From Acidilobaceae archaeon (GTDB lineage: Archaea; Thermoproteota; Thermoprotei_A; Sulfolobales; Acidilobaceae), in NCBI GenBank assembly GCA_027013765.1, contig JALWGG010000084.1, positions 1 to 14,811 of the forward strand: a stretch of 14,811 nt of DNA. Reading direction: 5' to 3'. How positions within the stretch are numbered: position 1 is the first letter of the stretch; each line of letters begins with the position of its first letter. Under the pieces are notes generated by a model, which had not been told where the DNA came from, made no database searches, and saw only the letters and a program-made list of their open reading frames with translations. The position numbers were made by a program, and so were the translations under genes. This document shows, piece by piece, positions 5,613 through 13,015 of this stretch.

Positions 5613-5644
5613 GTTTAAATTATTTTGTATAAACATATTTAAAC
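5613..5644. promoter_or_regulatory. Inverted repeat GTTTAAAT...ATTTAAAC in an AT-rich leader
   Basis: GTTTAAAT (5613-5620) and ATTTAAAC (5637-5644) are perfect reverse complements 16 bases apart. Each contains the palindrome TTTAAA, and the half-site centres are 24 bases apart. They lie upstream of the likely TATA at 5657-5665 of the winged-helix/CBS gene. Two dimer sites on one DNA face, for autoregulation by that protein, are plausible. Alternatively each half is itself a TATA-like element. Confidence 0.4.
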
Positions 5645-5656
5645 CTTTATTTGTTG

Positions 5657-5665
5657 AAATTTATA
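5657..5665 (+). promoter_or_regulatory. Probable TATA box of the wHTH-CBS gene
   Basis: AAATTTATA is centred about 49 bases before the TTG at 5710. Initiation about 26 bases downstream would give a leader of roughly 20-25 bases containing GGTGA at 5696-5700. The surrounding 100 bases are far more AT-rich than anything else in the window, so other TATA-like words nearby (5613-5620 and 5637-5644) remain possible. Confidence 0.4.
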
Positions 5666-5709
5666 GTGTAGGATAAATTAGAATGTGTTGGGATAGGTGA
5701 TGGGGTGAA

Positions 5710-6609
5710 TTGACAAGGCCACTAACCATGGTTCAGAGGGAGGTCCTCGAAACCCTGACAAGACTATATGAACAGTATAAGAGGATGATCAAAAGCAAAG
5801 AGGTGGCACAGGTACTCGGGAAAGATGAGGGGACAGTGCGTAATATAATAATGGTCTTGAAGAATATGGGGCTTGTAGAGAGTAGGACAGGGCCTGCAGG
5901 CGGCTACGTCCCGAGCCTGAAGGCATATGAGGTCCTCGGGTCGGCCACCACGTTCCACCTGGCAGGATACGGTGTAATGATCGTGCCTAGAGGAGACAGG
6001 GAGCTTAAGCTCAGCGTGGCCAATCTAGAGATAATAGGATTATTCGCGCCGGAGCCTGCTAAGGCTGTAGTGAGGATAGCTGGCAATATAAGTGACGTTA
6101 GGAGGGGTGATAAGGTCAAGATCGAGAGTAGTCCTGATAGGAGGATAGTCATTGAGGGCGTAGTCGAGAGGGCGGACCACCATGCTGAGGAGGTGCTAGT
6201 GTCTATAGGGAGGATGGTGATCCTCCCCGAAGTTAGGGTGGGAGAGATCATTAGGAGGAGGCTAGTTACTATATCGGAGAACCAGACTGTGAGAGAGGCG
6301 GCCAAGATCCTGTATAACCACGGGGTCCGCGGCGCGCCTATAGTATCATCCAAGGGCGACGTGATCGGGTTCATAACAACCACGGACATTGCAATGGTTG
6401 TTGCCAACGGAGAGGACCTCGACGTCCCGGTGACCAGGTATATGAGGAGGAACGTGGTTGTAGTGTCTGAGAATGACACAATACTGGAGGCTATAAGGAT
6501 AATGAGCTTCCACGGCATAGGAAGGCTACTAGTTGTAAACAGTCAGGGCAGGCCGGTGGGGATCATAACCAGGACAGATATACTCAGGTTCATAACAGCA
6601 CTAAGATAG
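5710..6609 (+). CDS. Winged-helix transcriptional regulator with C-terminal CBS domain pair
   Basis: 299 residues. An N-terminal winged helix (about 7-62: MVQREVLETLTRLYEQ, then KEVAQVLGKDEGTVRNII as the helix-turn-helix, then GLVESRTGPAGGYVPS as the wing) is followed by a beta-rich middle region (80-175). Two CBS motifs close the protein: 178-232 with RGAPIVSSKGDVIGFITTTDI, and 242-299 with GRLLVVNSQGRPVGIITRTDI. CBS pairs bind adenosyl ligands such as ATP, AMP or SAM, so this is probably a ligand-sensing DNA-binding regulator. TTG at 5710 follows GGTGA by nine bases; the first ATG in frame is 5728, shortening the protein by six residues. An inverted repeat upstream may be its own operator. 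Targets and ligand are not visible here. Its stop is one base from the convergent helicase stop. Confidence 0.93.
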   Translation: MTRPLTMVQREVLETLTRLYEQYKRMIKSKEVAQVLGKDEGTVRNIIMVLKNMGLVESRTGPAGGYVPSLKAYEVLGSATTFHLAGYGVMIVPRGDRELKLSVANLEIIGLFAPEPAKAVVRIAGNISDVRRGDKVKIESSPDRRIVIEGVVERADHHAEEVLVSIGRMVILPEVRVGEIIRRRLVTISENQTVREAAKILYNHGVRGAPIVSSKGDVIGFITTTDIAMVVANGEDLDVPVTRYMRRNVVVVSENDTILEAIRIMSFHGIGRLLVVNSQGRPVGIITRTDILRFITALR

Positions 6610-6610
6610 C

Positions 6611-9253
6611 TTACGTAGATGTACTCCCAAACCCGCCAACAACCCTGTCCCCGGATCTGGATAGGATCTCCATGATCCTATCATGCAGTAGTGCTAGTAG
6701 CCTCCTCCTATCCTCCATCAACACGACATCACTATAGCCCCTCACGACCAGGTGGTGGGCCATGGGGGACGGGTATGGCAGGGGCCCTTTTACCACCACC
6801 CTCACCCTGCCCTCCTTTATCCAGTTGAGGACCTTGACGGCATTCCCGATATCCATATAGTCCTCCAGTATCTCCCTGTATGTCTCCCTGACTACAGGGT
6901 GCTCCGGGTCAACCTCCATGAGGACCTCCAGCAGCTTCTGGGCGCTCAGCTGCATCCTCTCAGGGCTCTTCTCCCTACCCTTATACCTCTTGAGTATCAT
7001 GAAGCTCCTCTGTGCTACATGTCTGAACCTCCTCTTCACAAGCTCGGTCCTGGCTAGCGCCTCTTCAACTATGCTTCTGAAGGAGCCTGGATCCGCCTCC
7101 TCTATGAGCTTTCTTATGAGGGCTGAGGAGGGTTGTACATCTATTATGAGCATGAAGCCGTTATCCGATACGCCCACCCTTACAGGCCTCTTCACCAGCC
7201 TTGCTAGTATGCTTGCAAACCCTCTGGAGAGCGCATCGTTAACCCTCCTCCCATAGAGCGTGTGGAAGACTATCCCCCAGCCGTCCTCGAACTTAAAGTA
7301 TTCCACCACTATTAGGTCGTCCCCCGGGACTTCGCCCAGGTAAGCTAGCTCCTCCCAGATGTATGTCCTTATTGCATCGGCTGAGTGTTTCTCAAGCATA
7401 TACTCCTCCATGAGTATCCTGTTGACGCTCCTATGGTCCCCCAGCCGTAGTAGTTTGGATAGCCTCCTCCTGAACCTGCCAACCCTTAGTGCGCTGTCGA
7501 AGCTTAGGGGAAGCATCTCGCTGAACCAGCTGGGGACCGTTGGCCTGGCCCCCTCTGCATCCTCTACTATTATCTTTAGGCCCGTTGAGCGTATGAATCT
7601 ATAGGTCCTTCCTCCGAGGACGAATATGTCGCCTGGGGCGAGTATCTCGACGAACTCCTCCTCTAGGTTGCCAACGTATTTGCCATTGACTGTGTACACC
7701 TCTATCTTCGACTCGTCAGGTATTGTTCCAGCATTTAGCTGGTAGATCATCCTTGCACCACCCCTCCTCCCGAAGACCCCCTCATCCTCGTCAAGCCATA
7801 TCTTGGCGTAGACCCTCTCCTCCTCTAGCCCGTCCCTCCCCGCCAGGTACCTCAACACCCGTATGAAGTCGTTGTAGTCGAGGTTATGGAAGTTATATGC
7901 CCTCCTAACCAGGTTGTAGGCGTCATCTATCCTCCACTTGCTCTCAACAGCCATCCCTACAAGGTGCTGGGCCAGGACGTCTAGGGGGTTCATTGGTATC
8001 CTTACTGAGTCTATGAATCTCTCCATGGCACTCTTGACCAGGACACTGCACTCTACAAGGTCATCCCTGTCAACAACCACCACTCTACCCTTGCTGACCT
8101 GCCTTATGTGGTGCCCTGCCCTGCCTATCCTCTGGAGGAGCCTGCTCACGCTCTTCGGGCTAGACAGCAGGACCACCAGGTCTATGTATCCTATATCTAT
8201 CCCGAGCTCTAGGCTGGTGCTTGATACAACTACCCTCAGCTCCCCCCTCTTAAGCCGTTCCTCAACGTCTAGCCTGAGACTCCTTGATAGGCTTGAGTGA
8301 TGGGCTTCAATAAGGTCCTCACTCCACCCCAACTCCTCCTTCAGCAGCTTCTTCAGCTTATAGACTACCCTCTCCGTCGCACTTCGCGTGTTTGTGAATA
8401 TTAGGGTAGTCTTATGCATTCTAACCAGCTCAACTAGTTTCCGGTATATGGATTCATTTATCTCATCCGCGGGGGCGTGTACCAGGTCGACCTCCGGGGC
8501 TATGACACGTATGTCTATCGGCTTCGCGAACCTTGCATCAACGATCTTCACAGGCCTAGGACGCCCATTATCATACCCGCCGAGGAACCTGGCTACCACT
8601 TCGAGCGGGGAGATTGTTGCAGACATCCCAATCCTAGCCAGCCTGCCGCCGCGGGACTCTACCAGGTGTTGGAGCCTTTCTACACTTAGCATGAGGTGGG
8701 CTCCCCTCTTGCTCTGTGCAACCTCGTGGATCTCGTCTAGTATGATCCATCTGGCTGTTGACAGCCTCTCCCTGAACTTGGGTGCCGAAAGGCTTATTGC
8801 AAGGCTCTCGGGGGTGGTAATCAGTATGTGTGGGGGCCTCTTGAGCATCCTCTGCTTCTCCTGGGAGGAGGTATCGCTAGTCCTGACTGCTATCCTTATC
8901 TCCGGCCTCTCCAGGCCATGGTCCTCTAACACCTTATAGATCCCGTTTAATGGGTCTACAAGGTTCCGTCTCATATCGTTATTGAGTGCTCTCAGGGGGC
9001 TAACGTAGATCGCGTATACCTTATCCTCAAGCTCCCCCTCCTCCCAGGTCTTGAATAACTCATCTATTATGCCTAGGAATGCTGCAAGCGTCTTACCAGT
9101 ACCTGTAGGGGATGAGACCAGCACGTTATGCCCCGCCTTGACCAGGGGTATAGCCTCCTTCTGGGGTAGAGTGAACGATCCATACCTGGTCTTGAACCAC
9201 TTTGCTACGTATGGCCTCAGCAGCTTGTAGACTTCTTCATCGCTATACCCCAC
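6611..9253 (-). CDS. lhr: ATP-dependent helicase, Lhr family (superfamily 2)
   Basis: Large 3'-to-5' superfamily 2 helicase of the Lhr type, which acts on forked DNA and DNA:RNA hybrids in repair or RNA metabolism. From GTG at 9251-9253 the protein has 880 residues. Visible motifs are a Q-like FTLPQKEAI, Walker A SSPTGTGKT (lysine 54), PLRALNND (Ia), TTPESLAI, DEIH (173-176), MSAT (211-213), STSLELGIDIG (V) and QRIGRAGHH (VI). The family's long winged-helix, beta-barrel and helical C-terminal domains follow. The frame is open to an ATG at 9362-9364, which would add 37 residues. I prefer GTG because GGGGAG sits 6 bases upstream, family members start near YSDEE, and the shared TATA at 9337-9348 would lie inside the longer gene. 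Which Lhr subgroup it belongs to cannot be settled by eye. Confidence 0.95.
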   Translation of the reverse strand: MGYSDEEVYKLLRPYVAKWFKTRYGSFTLPQKEAIPLVKAGHNVLVSSPTGTGKTLAAFLGIIDELFKTWEEGELEDKVYAIYVSPLRALNNDMRRNLVDPLNGIYKVLEDHGLERPEIRIAVRTSDTSSQEKQRMLKRPPHILITTPESLAISLSAPKFRERLSTARWIILDEIHEVAQSKRGAHLMLSVERLQHLVESRGGRLARIGMSATISPLEVVARFLGGYDNGRPRPVKIVDARFAKPIDIRVIAPEVDLVHAPADEINESIYRKLVELVRMHKTTLIFTNTRSATERVVYKLKKLLKEELGWSEDLIEAHHSSLSRSLRLDVEERLKRGELRVVVSSTSLELGIDIGYIDLVVLLSSPKSVSRLLQRIGRAGHHIRQVSKGRVVVVDRDDLVECSVLVKSAMERFIDSVRIPMNPLDVLAQHLVGMAVESKWRIDDAYNLVRRAYNFHNLDYNDFIRVLRYLAGRDGLEEERVYAKIWLDEDEGVFGRRGGARMIYQLNAGTIPDESKIEVYTVNGKYVGNLEEEFVEILAPGDIFVLGGRTYRFIRSTGLKIIVEDAEGARPTVPSWFSEMLPLSFDSALRVGRFRRRLSKLLRLGDHRSVNRILMEEYMLEKHSADAIRTYIWEELAYLGEVPGDDLIVVEYFKFEDGWGIVFHTLYGRRVNDALSRGFASILARLVKRPVRVGVSDNGFMLIIDVQPSSALIRKLIEEADPGSFRSIVEEALARTELVKRRFRHVAQRSFMILKRYKGREKSPERMQLSAQKLLEVLMEVDPEHPVVRETYREILEDYMDIGNAVKVLNWIKEGRVRVVVKGPLPYPSPMAHHLVVRGYSDVVLMEDRRRLLALLHDRIMEILSRSGDRVVGGFGSTST

Positions 9254-9336
9254 CTGGTACTCCCCAGGTAATACCTTTAGATCCCGGTCTATAAGGGTAG
9301 ATACTTGTTTTCCCGAAACAATTCCAGGTTTAACAG

Positions 9337-9348
9337 CGTTAAATAACG
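9337..9348. promoter_or_regulatory. Symmetrical TATA element between lhr and the FTR1 permease
   Basis: CGTTAAATAACG has perfect 5-base arms (CGTTA/TAACG) around AA and a TATA-like core in both directions (TTAAATAA and TTATTTAA). For the plus strand it lies about 44 bases before the permease ATG, giving a leader near 18 bases. For the minus strand it predicts initiation near 9316, downstream of the longest possible lhr start. A single bidirectional promoter is the economical reading. Confidence 0.5.
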
Positions 9349-9385
9349 TGCATACTGGTAACATAATCCCCGGGGGATAATAGAC

Positions 9386-10216
9386 ATGCTTAGAGAGGCG
9401 GCGACTGCATTCACAATAACATTTAGAGAGGCTCTTGAAGCAGCGCTCATAATATCGATAATATTAACGGTTCTCCATAAGACGGGCAGGCACAGCTATA
9501 GGAGTTATGTCGCCCTGGGCGTTATTGCCAGCATCATGGGTGGGATTGCAAGCGGCTATATAATCCTGAGGGTCTACGGTGTTTTCCCTCACAAGGAGTT
9601 GTTCGAGGCAGTCTCATCCATTACAGCAGCCGTTATAATAACCTGGGTTATATACTGGATGGCCAGGGAGGGGCCAAACATAGCCTGGAGTATATCCCGG
9701 AGAACTGCATTGATAGGCGGCGGTATAGGCCTCCTAGTATTCACCCTGATAGTAACCTATAGGGAGGTCCTGGAGACAGTAGTCATGCTAGCCCCAGCAC
9801 TGGTAAGCGACGCTGGCGCAACAACTCTAGGGGTACTAGGAGGGGTTGGAGCCGCATCCGTCATAGCAATACTTATATACATGGCAGGCTATAGGATGAG
9901 CCTTAGGAAACTATTCCTCTACACCTCGATAATGCTAGTGTTCGTCGCATCGGGCATACTAGGCTACGGCGTCCACGAAGCCCTAGAGTACATGGAGGAG
10001 TCGGGGTATGAGGGGTTCCTGACAGAGAAGGCATATGAGCTGGACCTGGGTGAGGATAGCATTCTCCACCCCGAGGGAGTACTAGGGTCCATACTAGCCG
10101 TGCTTATAGGATACTCTGCATCCATGGAGTGGGCTAGGCTGGTGATCCAGGTAGTATATGTGGTGGTAATGCTGCAGGTTATTCTAAGAGCCTACGGGGT
10201 TCTTAGGAGGAGATAG
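9386..10216 (+). CDS. FTR1-family iron permease
   Basis: 276 residues with about seven membrane segments. Both REXXE motifs that define FTR1/EfeU iron channels are present: REALE (14-18) in the first helix and REVLE (126-130) in the fourth region. Yeast Ftr1 takes up ferric iron handed over by a multicopper ferroxidase; in bacteria EfeU works with EfeO and EfeB. None of these partners is seen nearby, so the donor is unknown and the metal may differ. The late segment with MEESGYEGFLTEKAYELDL (about 207-225) corresponds to the acidic external loop before the last helices. The ATG at 9386 keeps the first REXXE close to the N-terminus, as usual. It is divergent from lhr around a symmetrical TATA element, and taw3 follows after a 55-base gap with its own TATA. 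Confidence 0.92.
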   Translation: MLREAATAFTITFREALEAALIISIILTVLHKTGRHSYRSYVALGVIASIMGGIASGYIILRVYGVFPHKELFEAVSSITAAVIITWVIYWMAREGPNIAWSISRRTALIGGGIGLLVFTLIVTYREVLETVVMLAPALVSDAGATTLGVLGGVGAASVIAILIYMAGYRMSLRKLFLYTSIMLVFVASGILGYGVHEALEYMEESGYEGFLTEKAYELDLGEDSILHPEGVLGSILAVLIGYSASMEWARLVIQVVYVVVMLQVILRAYGVLRRR

Positions 10217-10227
10217 CGTGCAGAGGC

Positions 10228-10237
10228 ATTATATATT
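10228..10237 (+). promoter_or_regulatory. TATA box for taw3 and the TrmB-like gene
   Basis: ATTATATATT is centred about 39 bases before the GTG at 10272. Initiation near 10259 would leave a short leader holding GGGAAGGT (10261-10268). It lies 11 bases after the permease stop, so taw3 has its own promoter despite the short gap. Confidence 0.55.
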
Positions 10238-10271
10238 CCTAGAGGCATACCCCCATTAATGGGAAGGTATT

Positions 10272-10820
10272 GTGTCGTTCAACCAGGTTAAGGCAAGGTA
10301 CCTTGAAAGGCTCCTAGTAGACGCTAGGAGGGGGGCGGTGGATAGCGACATACTGGATTGGCTCTTTAAGGTCAACGACGCTAGATGCCTTGCAACAACC
10401 AGCAGCTGCAGTGGTAGGGTGGCAATCCTCTACGGGGATAGTCTAACCGATAAGGCTGGCTCCAGGATCCTTGAGGTATGGCACAACCCGGGGGAGTGTA
10501 GGAGGAGGATATGTGGTATAGTACCGGATGGCATGTACACGTGGTGGTCAAGCCTACAGCCGCCGATAGTACACTTCCTAGCAGATAGCCTGGAGGCGGC
10601 AGAGGAGGTCCTTAAGTGTGGAGATAGGGCCGGATTCTCGAAGCTTGGATATAGGCTCCATAGAACCGGTTATTATCACGTGGAAGCTGGTGGGGGGGAT
10701 AAGCTACACATAATATTACCCGCTCCCTGCAATATATTACTCAGCCAGTGCAACATGCTCCAGCTCTACAAGGAGAGGCTGGAGAAATTCATGGAATGCC
10801 TGTTAGGAGTGTGCAGGTGA
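10272..10820 (+). CDS. taw3: tRNA wybutosine-synthesis methyltransferase Taw3 (TYW3 family)
   Basis: 182 residues. TYW3/Taw3 enzymes use S-adenosylmethionine to methylate N4 of the tricyclic base at position 37 of tRNA-Phe, a step towards wyosine derivatives that protect reading frame at Phe codons. Diagnostic segments are ATTSSCSGRVAI (41-52), the W..LQPPIVHF block (about 92-102), AGFSKLGYR (120-128) and the late VEAGGGDKLHIILP. The length is typical for archaeal Taw3. Start GTG at 10272 has GGGAAGGT four bases upstream. The partner enzymes Taw1 and Taw2 are not in the window. The stop lies 6 bases before the TTG of the TrmB-like gene, so they form an operon. Cysteines are numerous for a hyperthermophile protein, including a CMLQLYKERL-type C-terminal helix. 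Confidence 0.92.
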   Translation: MSFNQVKARYLERLLVDARRGAVDSDILDWLFKVNDARCLATTSSCSGRVAILYGDSLTDKAGSRILEVWHNPGECRRRICGIVPDGMYTWWSSLQPPIVHFLADSLEAAEEVLKCGDRAGFSKLGYRLHRTGYYHVEAGGGDKLHIILPAPCNILLSQCNMLQLYKERLEKFMECLLGVCR

Positions 10821-10826
10821 CGGGTC

Positions 10827-11558
10827 TTGGAGGACCTCGTCACGCTCATGAGGAGGTCTATGGGCCTAACACTCTATGAGGCAAAGTTGTATATAGCAAT
10901 GCTCCAGGGAGCCCGGAACCCCAGGGAGGCTAGCAGCATGAGCGGCGTCCCCCTGCCAAGGATCTATGACGTAGTCAGGGCGCTTGAGGGCAAGGGATTC
11001 GTCGAGCCCGACCCGGGAGGATGGTACAGGCCTAGGCCTCCTAGGGCAGTGGCAGCGGCTATGCTCACCAGGATCGAGGAGGAAGCCCGGTCAAGGGCTA
11101 AACTGGTCCTGGAGGTTTCAGAGAAGCTCGCCTCCCTAACAGAGCCTCCCAGACCCAGGGAGGGTGTTGTAACTGCTGCAGGCCCCTATAGTATTGCATC
11201 AGCCATAGCTGAGGCTTCCCGCGGGGCGCCAGCGATATACATAGTTGCAAGCAACGTGCTCCACATGCATATAGACCTTCTCGAATCGATAGCAAAGAAC
11301 GCCGCAGGTATAACCCCGGTGGTAAGGGTTATCCTGGGGCCTAGGATCGGTAGGGAGGTCGAGGATAGACTCAGGGGGCTGGGAATAGAGGTTAAGACCT
11401 CCAAGCCCCATGTAATAGACCTTGCAGTAACCCCCACGATCCTAATCATAATACTGGAGGACCCCTATAGGAGGGAGCCCATCGCGGTAATAGTCAGGGA
11501 CCCTGGCCAGGCGGGCCATGCATATAAGGTTATTGAGGACCTATGGCTCAGCTCCTAG
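10827..11558 (+). CDS. TrmB-family transcriptional regulator
   Basis: 243 residues. The N-terminal winged helix of the TrmB family is clear (about 8-72): GLTLYEAKLYIAML, then a degenerate helix-turn-helix around SSMSGVPLPRIYDVVRALEGKGFVE, then a wing ending YRPRPP. A helical linker (73-104) resembles the dimerising coiled coil of such proteins. The C-terminal part (112-243) is a small alpha/beta domain, with AAGPYSIASAIAEA and VVRVILGPRI, that lacks an obvious maltose-type sugar-binding domain. It looks more like the phospholipase-D-like domain of short TrmB relatives. Effector unknown. Start TTG at 10827 is fixed by GGTGA (10816-10820) six bases upstream, which overlaps the taw3 stop. Its 3' end overlaps the convergent ridA gene by 11 bases. 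Confidence 0.9.
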   Translation: MEDLVTLMRRSMGLTLYEAKLYIAMLQGARNPREASSMSGVPLPRIYDVVRALEGKGFVEPDPGGWYRPRPPRAVAAAMLTRIEEEARSRAKLVLEVSEKLASLTEPPRPREGVVTAAGPYSIASAIAEASRGAPAIYIVASNVLHMHIDLLESIAKNAAGITPVVRVILGPRIGREVEDRLRGLGIEVKTSKPHVIDLAVTPTILIIILEDPYRREPIAVIVRDPGQAGHAYKVIEDLWLSS

Positions 11559-11934
11559 CTATATACCCGATGGCCTCTACTTCAAGATCTACACCCTTAG
11601 GCAGGTTGGAAACCTCTATAACAGCCCTTGCCGGGGGATCACCCTTGAAGTATTCCTTGTATACCTCGTTGAAGTCAGAGAACCTAGATATATCTCTCAA
11701 GTACACGGTGACCTTGACCAGGTCATCCATGCTGCCGCCAGCAGCCTCTATGATAGACTTTATATTATCCATAACAGCCCTAACCTTATCCTTGAAGCCG
11801 CCCTCGACTAGCCTACCGGTTGCAGGATCTAATGGTATCTGGCCTGAGATGAAGATGAACCCCCCGGCTATTATAGCCTGGCTATAGGGGCCTATGGGCT
11901 GTGGGGCTCTATTAGTGTATACGCTTCCCTTCAT
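11548..11934 (-). CDS. ridA: RidA family 2-iminobutanoate/2-iminopropanoate deaminase
   Basis: 128 residues from the ATG at 11934. RidA proteins hydrolyse reactive enamine/imine products of PLP enzymes such as threonine dehydratase, and they form a trimer with active sites between subunits. The family pattern is complete: APQPIGPYSQAI (10-21), FISGQIPLDPATG (28-40), NIKSIIEAAGGSMDDLVKVTVYL (57-79) and PARAVIEV (101-108) with the substrate carboxylate-binding arginine 103. Glutamate 118 in LEVEAI is also conserved. The frame extends to a GTG at 11943 with GGAGGA at ideal spacing, which would add three residues. I prefer the ATG because family members begin MK at that distance from GPYSQ. It has its own TATA overlapping the end of the epimerase gene. 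Confidence 0.95.
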   Translation of the reverse strand: MKGSVYTNRAPQPIGPYSQAIIAGGFIFISGQIPLDPATGRLVEGGFKDKVRAVMDNIKSIIEAAGGSMDDLVKVTVYLRDISRFSDFNEVYKEYFKGDPPARAVIEVSNLPKGVDLEVEAIGYIARS

Positions 11935-11975
11935 CGAGCCCACCCTAGTATCCTCCTGGATGTATGCATAGCCTC

Positions 11976-11984
11976 TATTTATTG
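11976..11984 (-). promoter_or_regulatory. TATA box of ridA, overlapping the epimerase stop
   Basis: On the minus strand this reads CAATAAATA and includes the TAA stop of the upstream epimerase (11979-11981). Initiation about 26 bases on falls near 11954, giving a leader of 10-20 bases depending on the start used. The position suggests ridA is transcribed independently of the sugar genes. Confidence 0.45.
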
Positions 11985-12935
11985 CTTAGCTCCTTGCCCT
12001 ATATAGTACTTAATGGTTGCCTTCAAGCCCTCCTCTAGGCTTGTTACTGGCCTCCACCCGAGGACCTTGTATGCAAGTCCAATTGAAGCCGTGCTCCTAC
12101 TAATGTCGCCCTTACGGGGAGGCCTGAATACGGGGTCCATGCACCTGCCCGCCAGCCTGCATATGATCCTGTAGAGCTCAAGAACGCTGGTCTCCCTCCC
12201 CGACCCAATATTGACGGGCCCCGTGTACCTGGACTCTAGGGCAAGCCTATTGGCTGAGGCGACGTCCCTGACATAGATGAAATCCCTCGTCTGCCTGCCG
12301 TCTCCATAAATGATAGGTTGGGACCCGGATGCTACTGCTGATATGAACTTGTACACGACTCCCGAATATGGCCCGGGCCTCATCTTGGGCCCGTAGACGT
12401 TGAAGTATCTCAACGCTATGGGCTTCAATCCGTAATCCTCCATATACCTCCATAATAGCCTCTCCCCCATGAGCTTTGTTTCTCCATATAGATTCATCGG
12501 CATCAGTTCATGATCCTCCGCTATGGGGATCTGTCTAGGTTCTCCATATACTGCCGCGCTCGACGCGAATATTATACGCTCTATATCGAGCCTCCTTGCA
12601 GCTTCAAGAATATTAGCAACACCCTCCACATTTACTCTAAGGGTCTTCCAGGGCCTCCTCCTAGCCTCCACTATACTGACTACTGCTGCTAGGTGGATTA
12701 TACCATCGATCTCCTGGTCGCGAAGGCTGGTCTTAAGCCTTGACCATAAGCTTGTCCAACTGGCTACATCAACCTTCACCAGCTTAACTGGACCGTTCAG
12801 GAGTCCTGCAAGGTTCGACCAGGACCCGGAGGATAGGTTGTCAACTACAATAACATCATAACCCTCATCTACAAGTAGCTCGACAGTATGGCTTCCAATG
12901 AACCCGGCGCCTCCGGTGACCATAACAGTGCCCAT
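11979..12935 (-). CDS. NAD-dependent nucleotide-sugar epimerase/dehydratase (UDP-glucose 4-epimerase-like)
   Basis: 318 residues from ATG 12935. It is an extended short-chain dehydrogenase: the nucleotide-binding GGAGFIG (8-14) with the acidic VVDNLSSG end of strand 2, HLAAVVS, the catalytic SSAAVYGEP serine region (125-133), and YGETK with Tyr150 and Lys154. Then come RYFNVYGP, IIYGDGRQTRDFIYVRDVA and NIGSG, as in GalE-like and archaeal UDP-sugar epimerases. It most likely interconverts UDP-glucose and UDP-galactose or related N-acetyl sugars; exact substrate cannot be told. The frame is open to GTG 12944, which lacks a ribosome site; ATG 12935 is preceded by GGGTG. It is divergent from a glycosyltransferase and near a nucleotide-sugar dehydrogenase, which supports a role in surface glycan synthesis. 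Confidence 0.93.
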   Translation of the reverse strand: MGTVMVTGGAGFIGSHTVELLVDEGYDVIVVDNLSSGSWSNLAGLLNGPVKLVKVDVASWTSLWSRLKTSLRDQEIDGIIHLAAVVSIVEARRRPWKTLRVNVEGVANILEAARRLDIERIIFASSAAVYGEPRQIPIAEDHELMPMNLYGETKLMGERLLWRYMEDYGLKPIALRYFNVYGPKMRPGPYSGVVYKFISAVASGSQPIIYGDGRQTRDFIYVRDVASANRLALESRYTGPVNIGSGRETSVLELYRIICRLAGRCMDPVFRPPRKGDISRSTASIGLAYKVLGWRPVTSLEEGLKATIKYYIGQGAKQ

Positions 12936-12970
12936 ACCCTGCACACCCGTGAATCCGTGATGATACCCCC

Positions 12971-12980
12971 TATATTATTT
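12971..12980. promoter_or_regulatory. AT-rich promoter between epimerase and glycosyltransferase
   Basis: TATATTATTT on the plus strand lies about 40 bases before the glycosyltransferase ATG at 13016. Its complement AAATAATATA lies about 40 bases before the epimerase ATG at 12935. It is the only strongly AT-rich block of the divergent gap, so it probably gives both genes their TATA box. Confidence 0.45.
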
Positions 12981-13015
12981 TCCTAATTATCAAGTAGTCA
13001 GCGTGGGACCGTGTG

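Noticed and set aside
5904..6518. 204-codon minus-strand ORF opposite the wHTH-CBS gene
   Set aside because: Antisense to two well-defined CBS motifs; Thr/Ser/Leu/Ile-rich shadow without promoter.
8388..8939. 183-codon plus-strand ORF inside lhr
   Set aside because: Lies opposite the conserved helicase motifs, Ser/Leu-rich composition typical of an antisense shadow.
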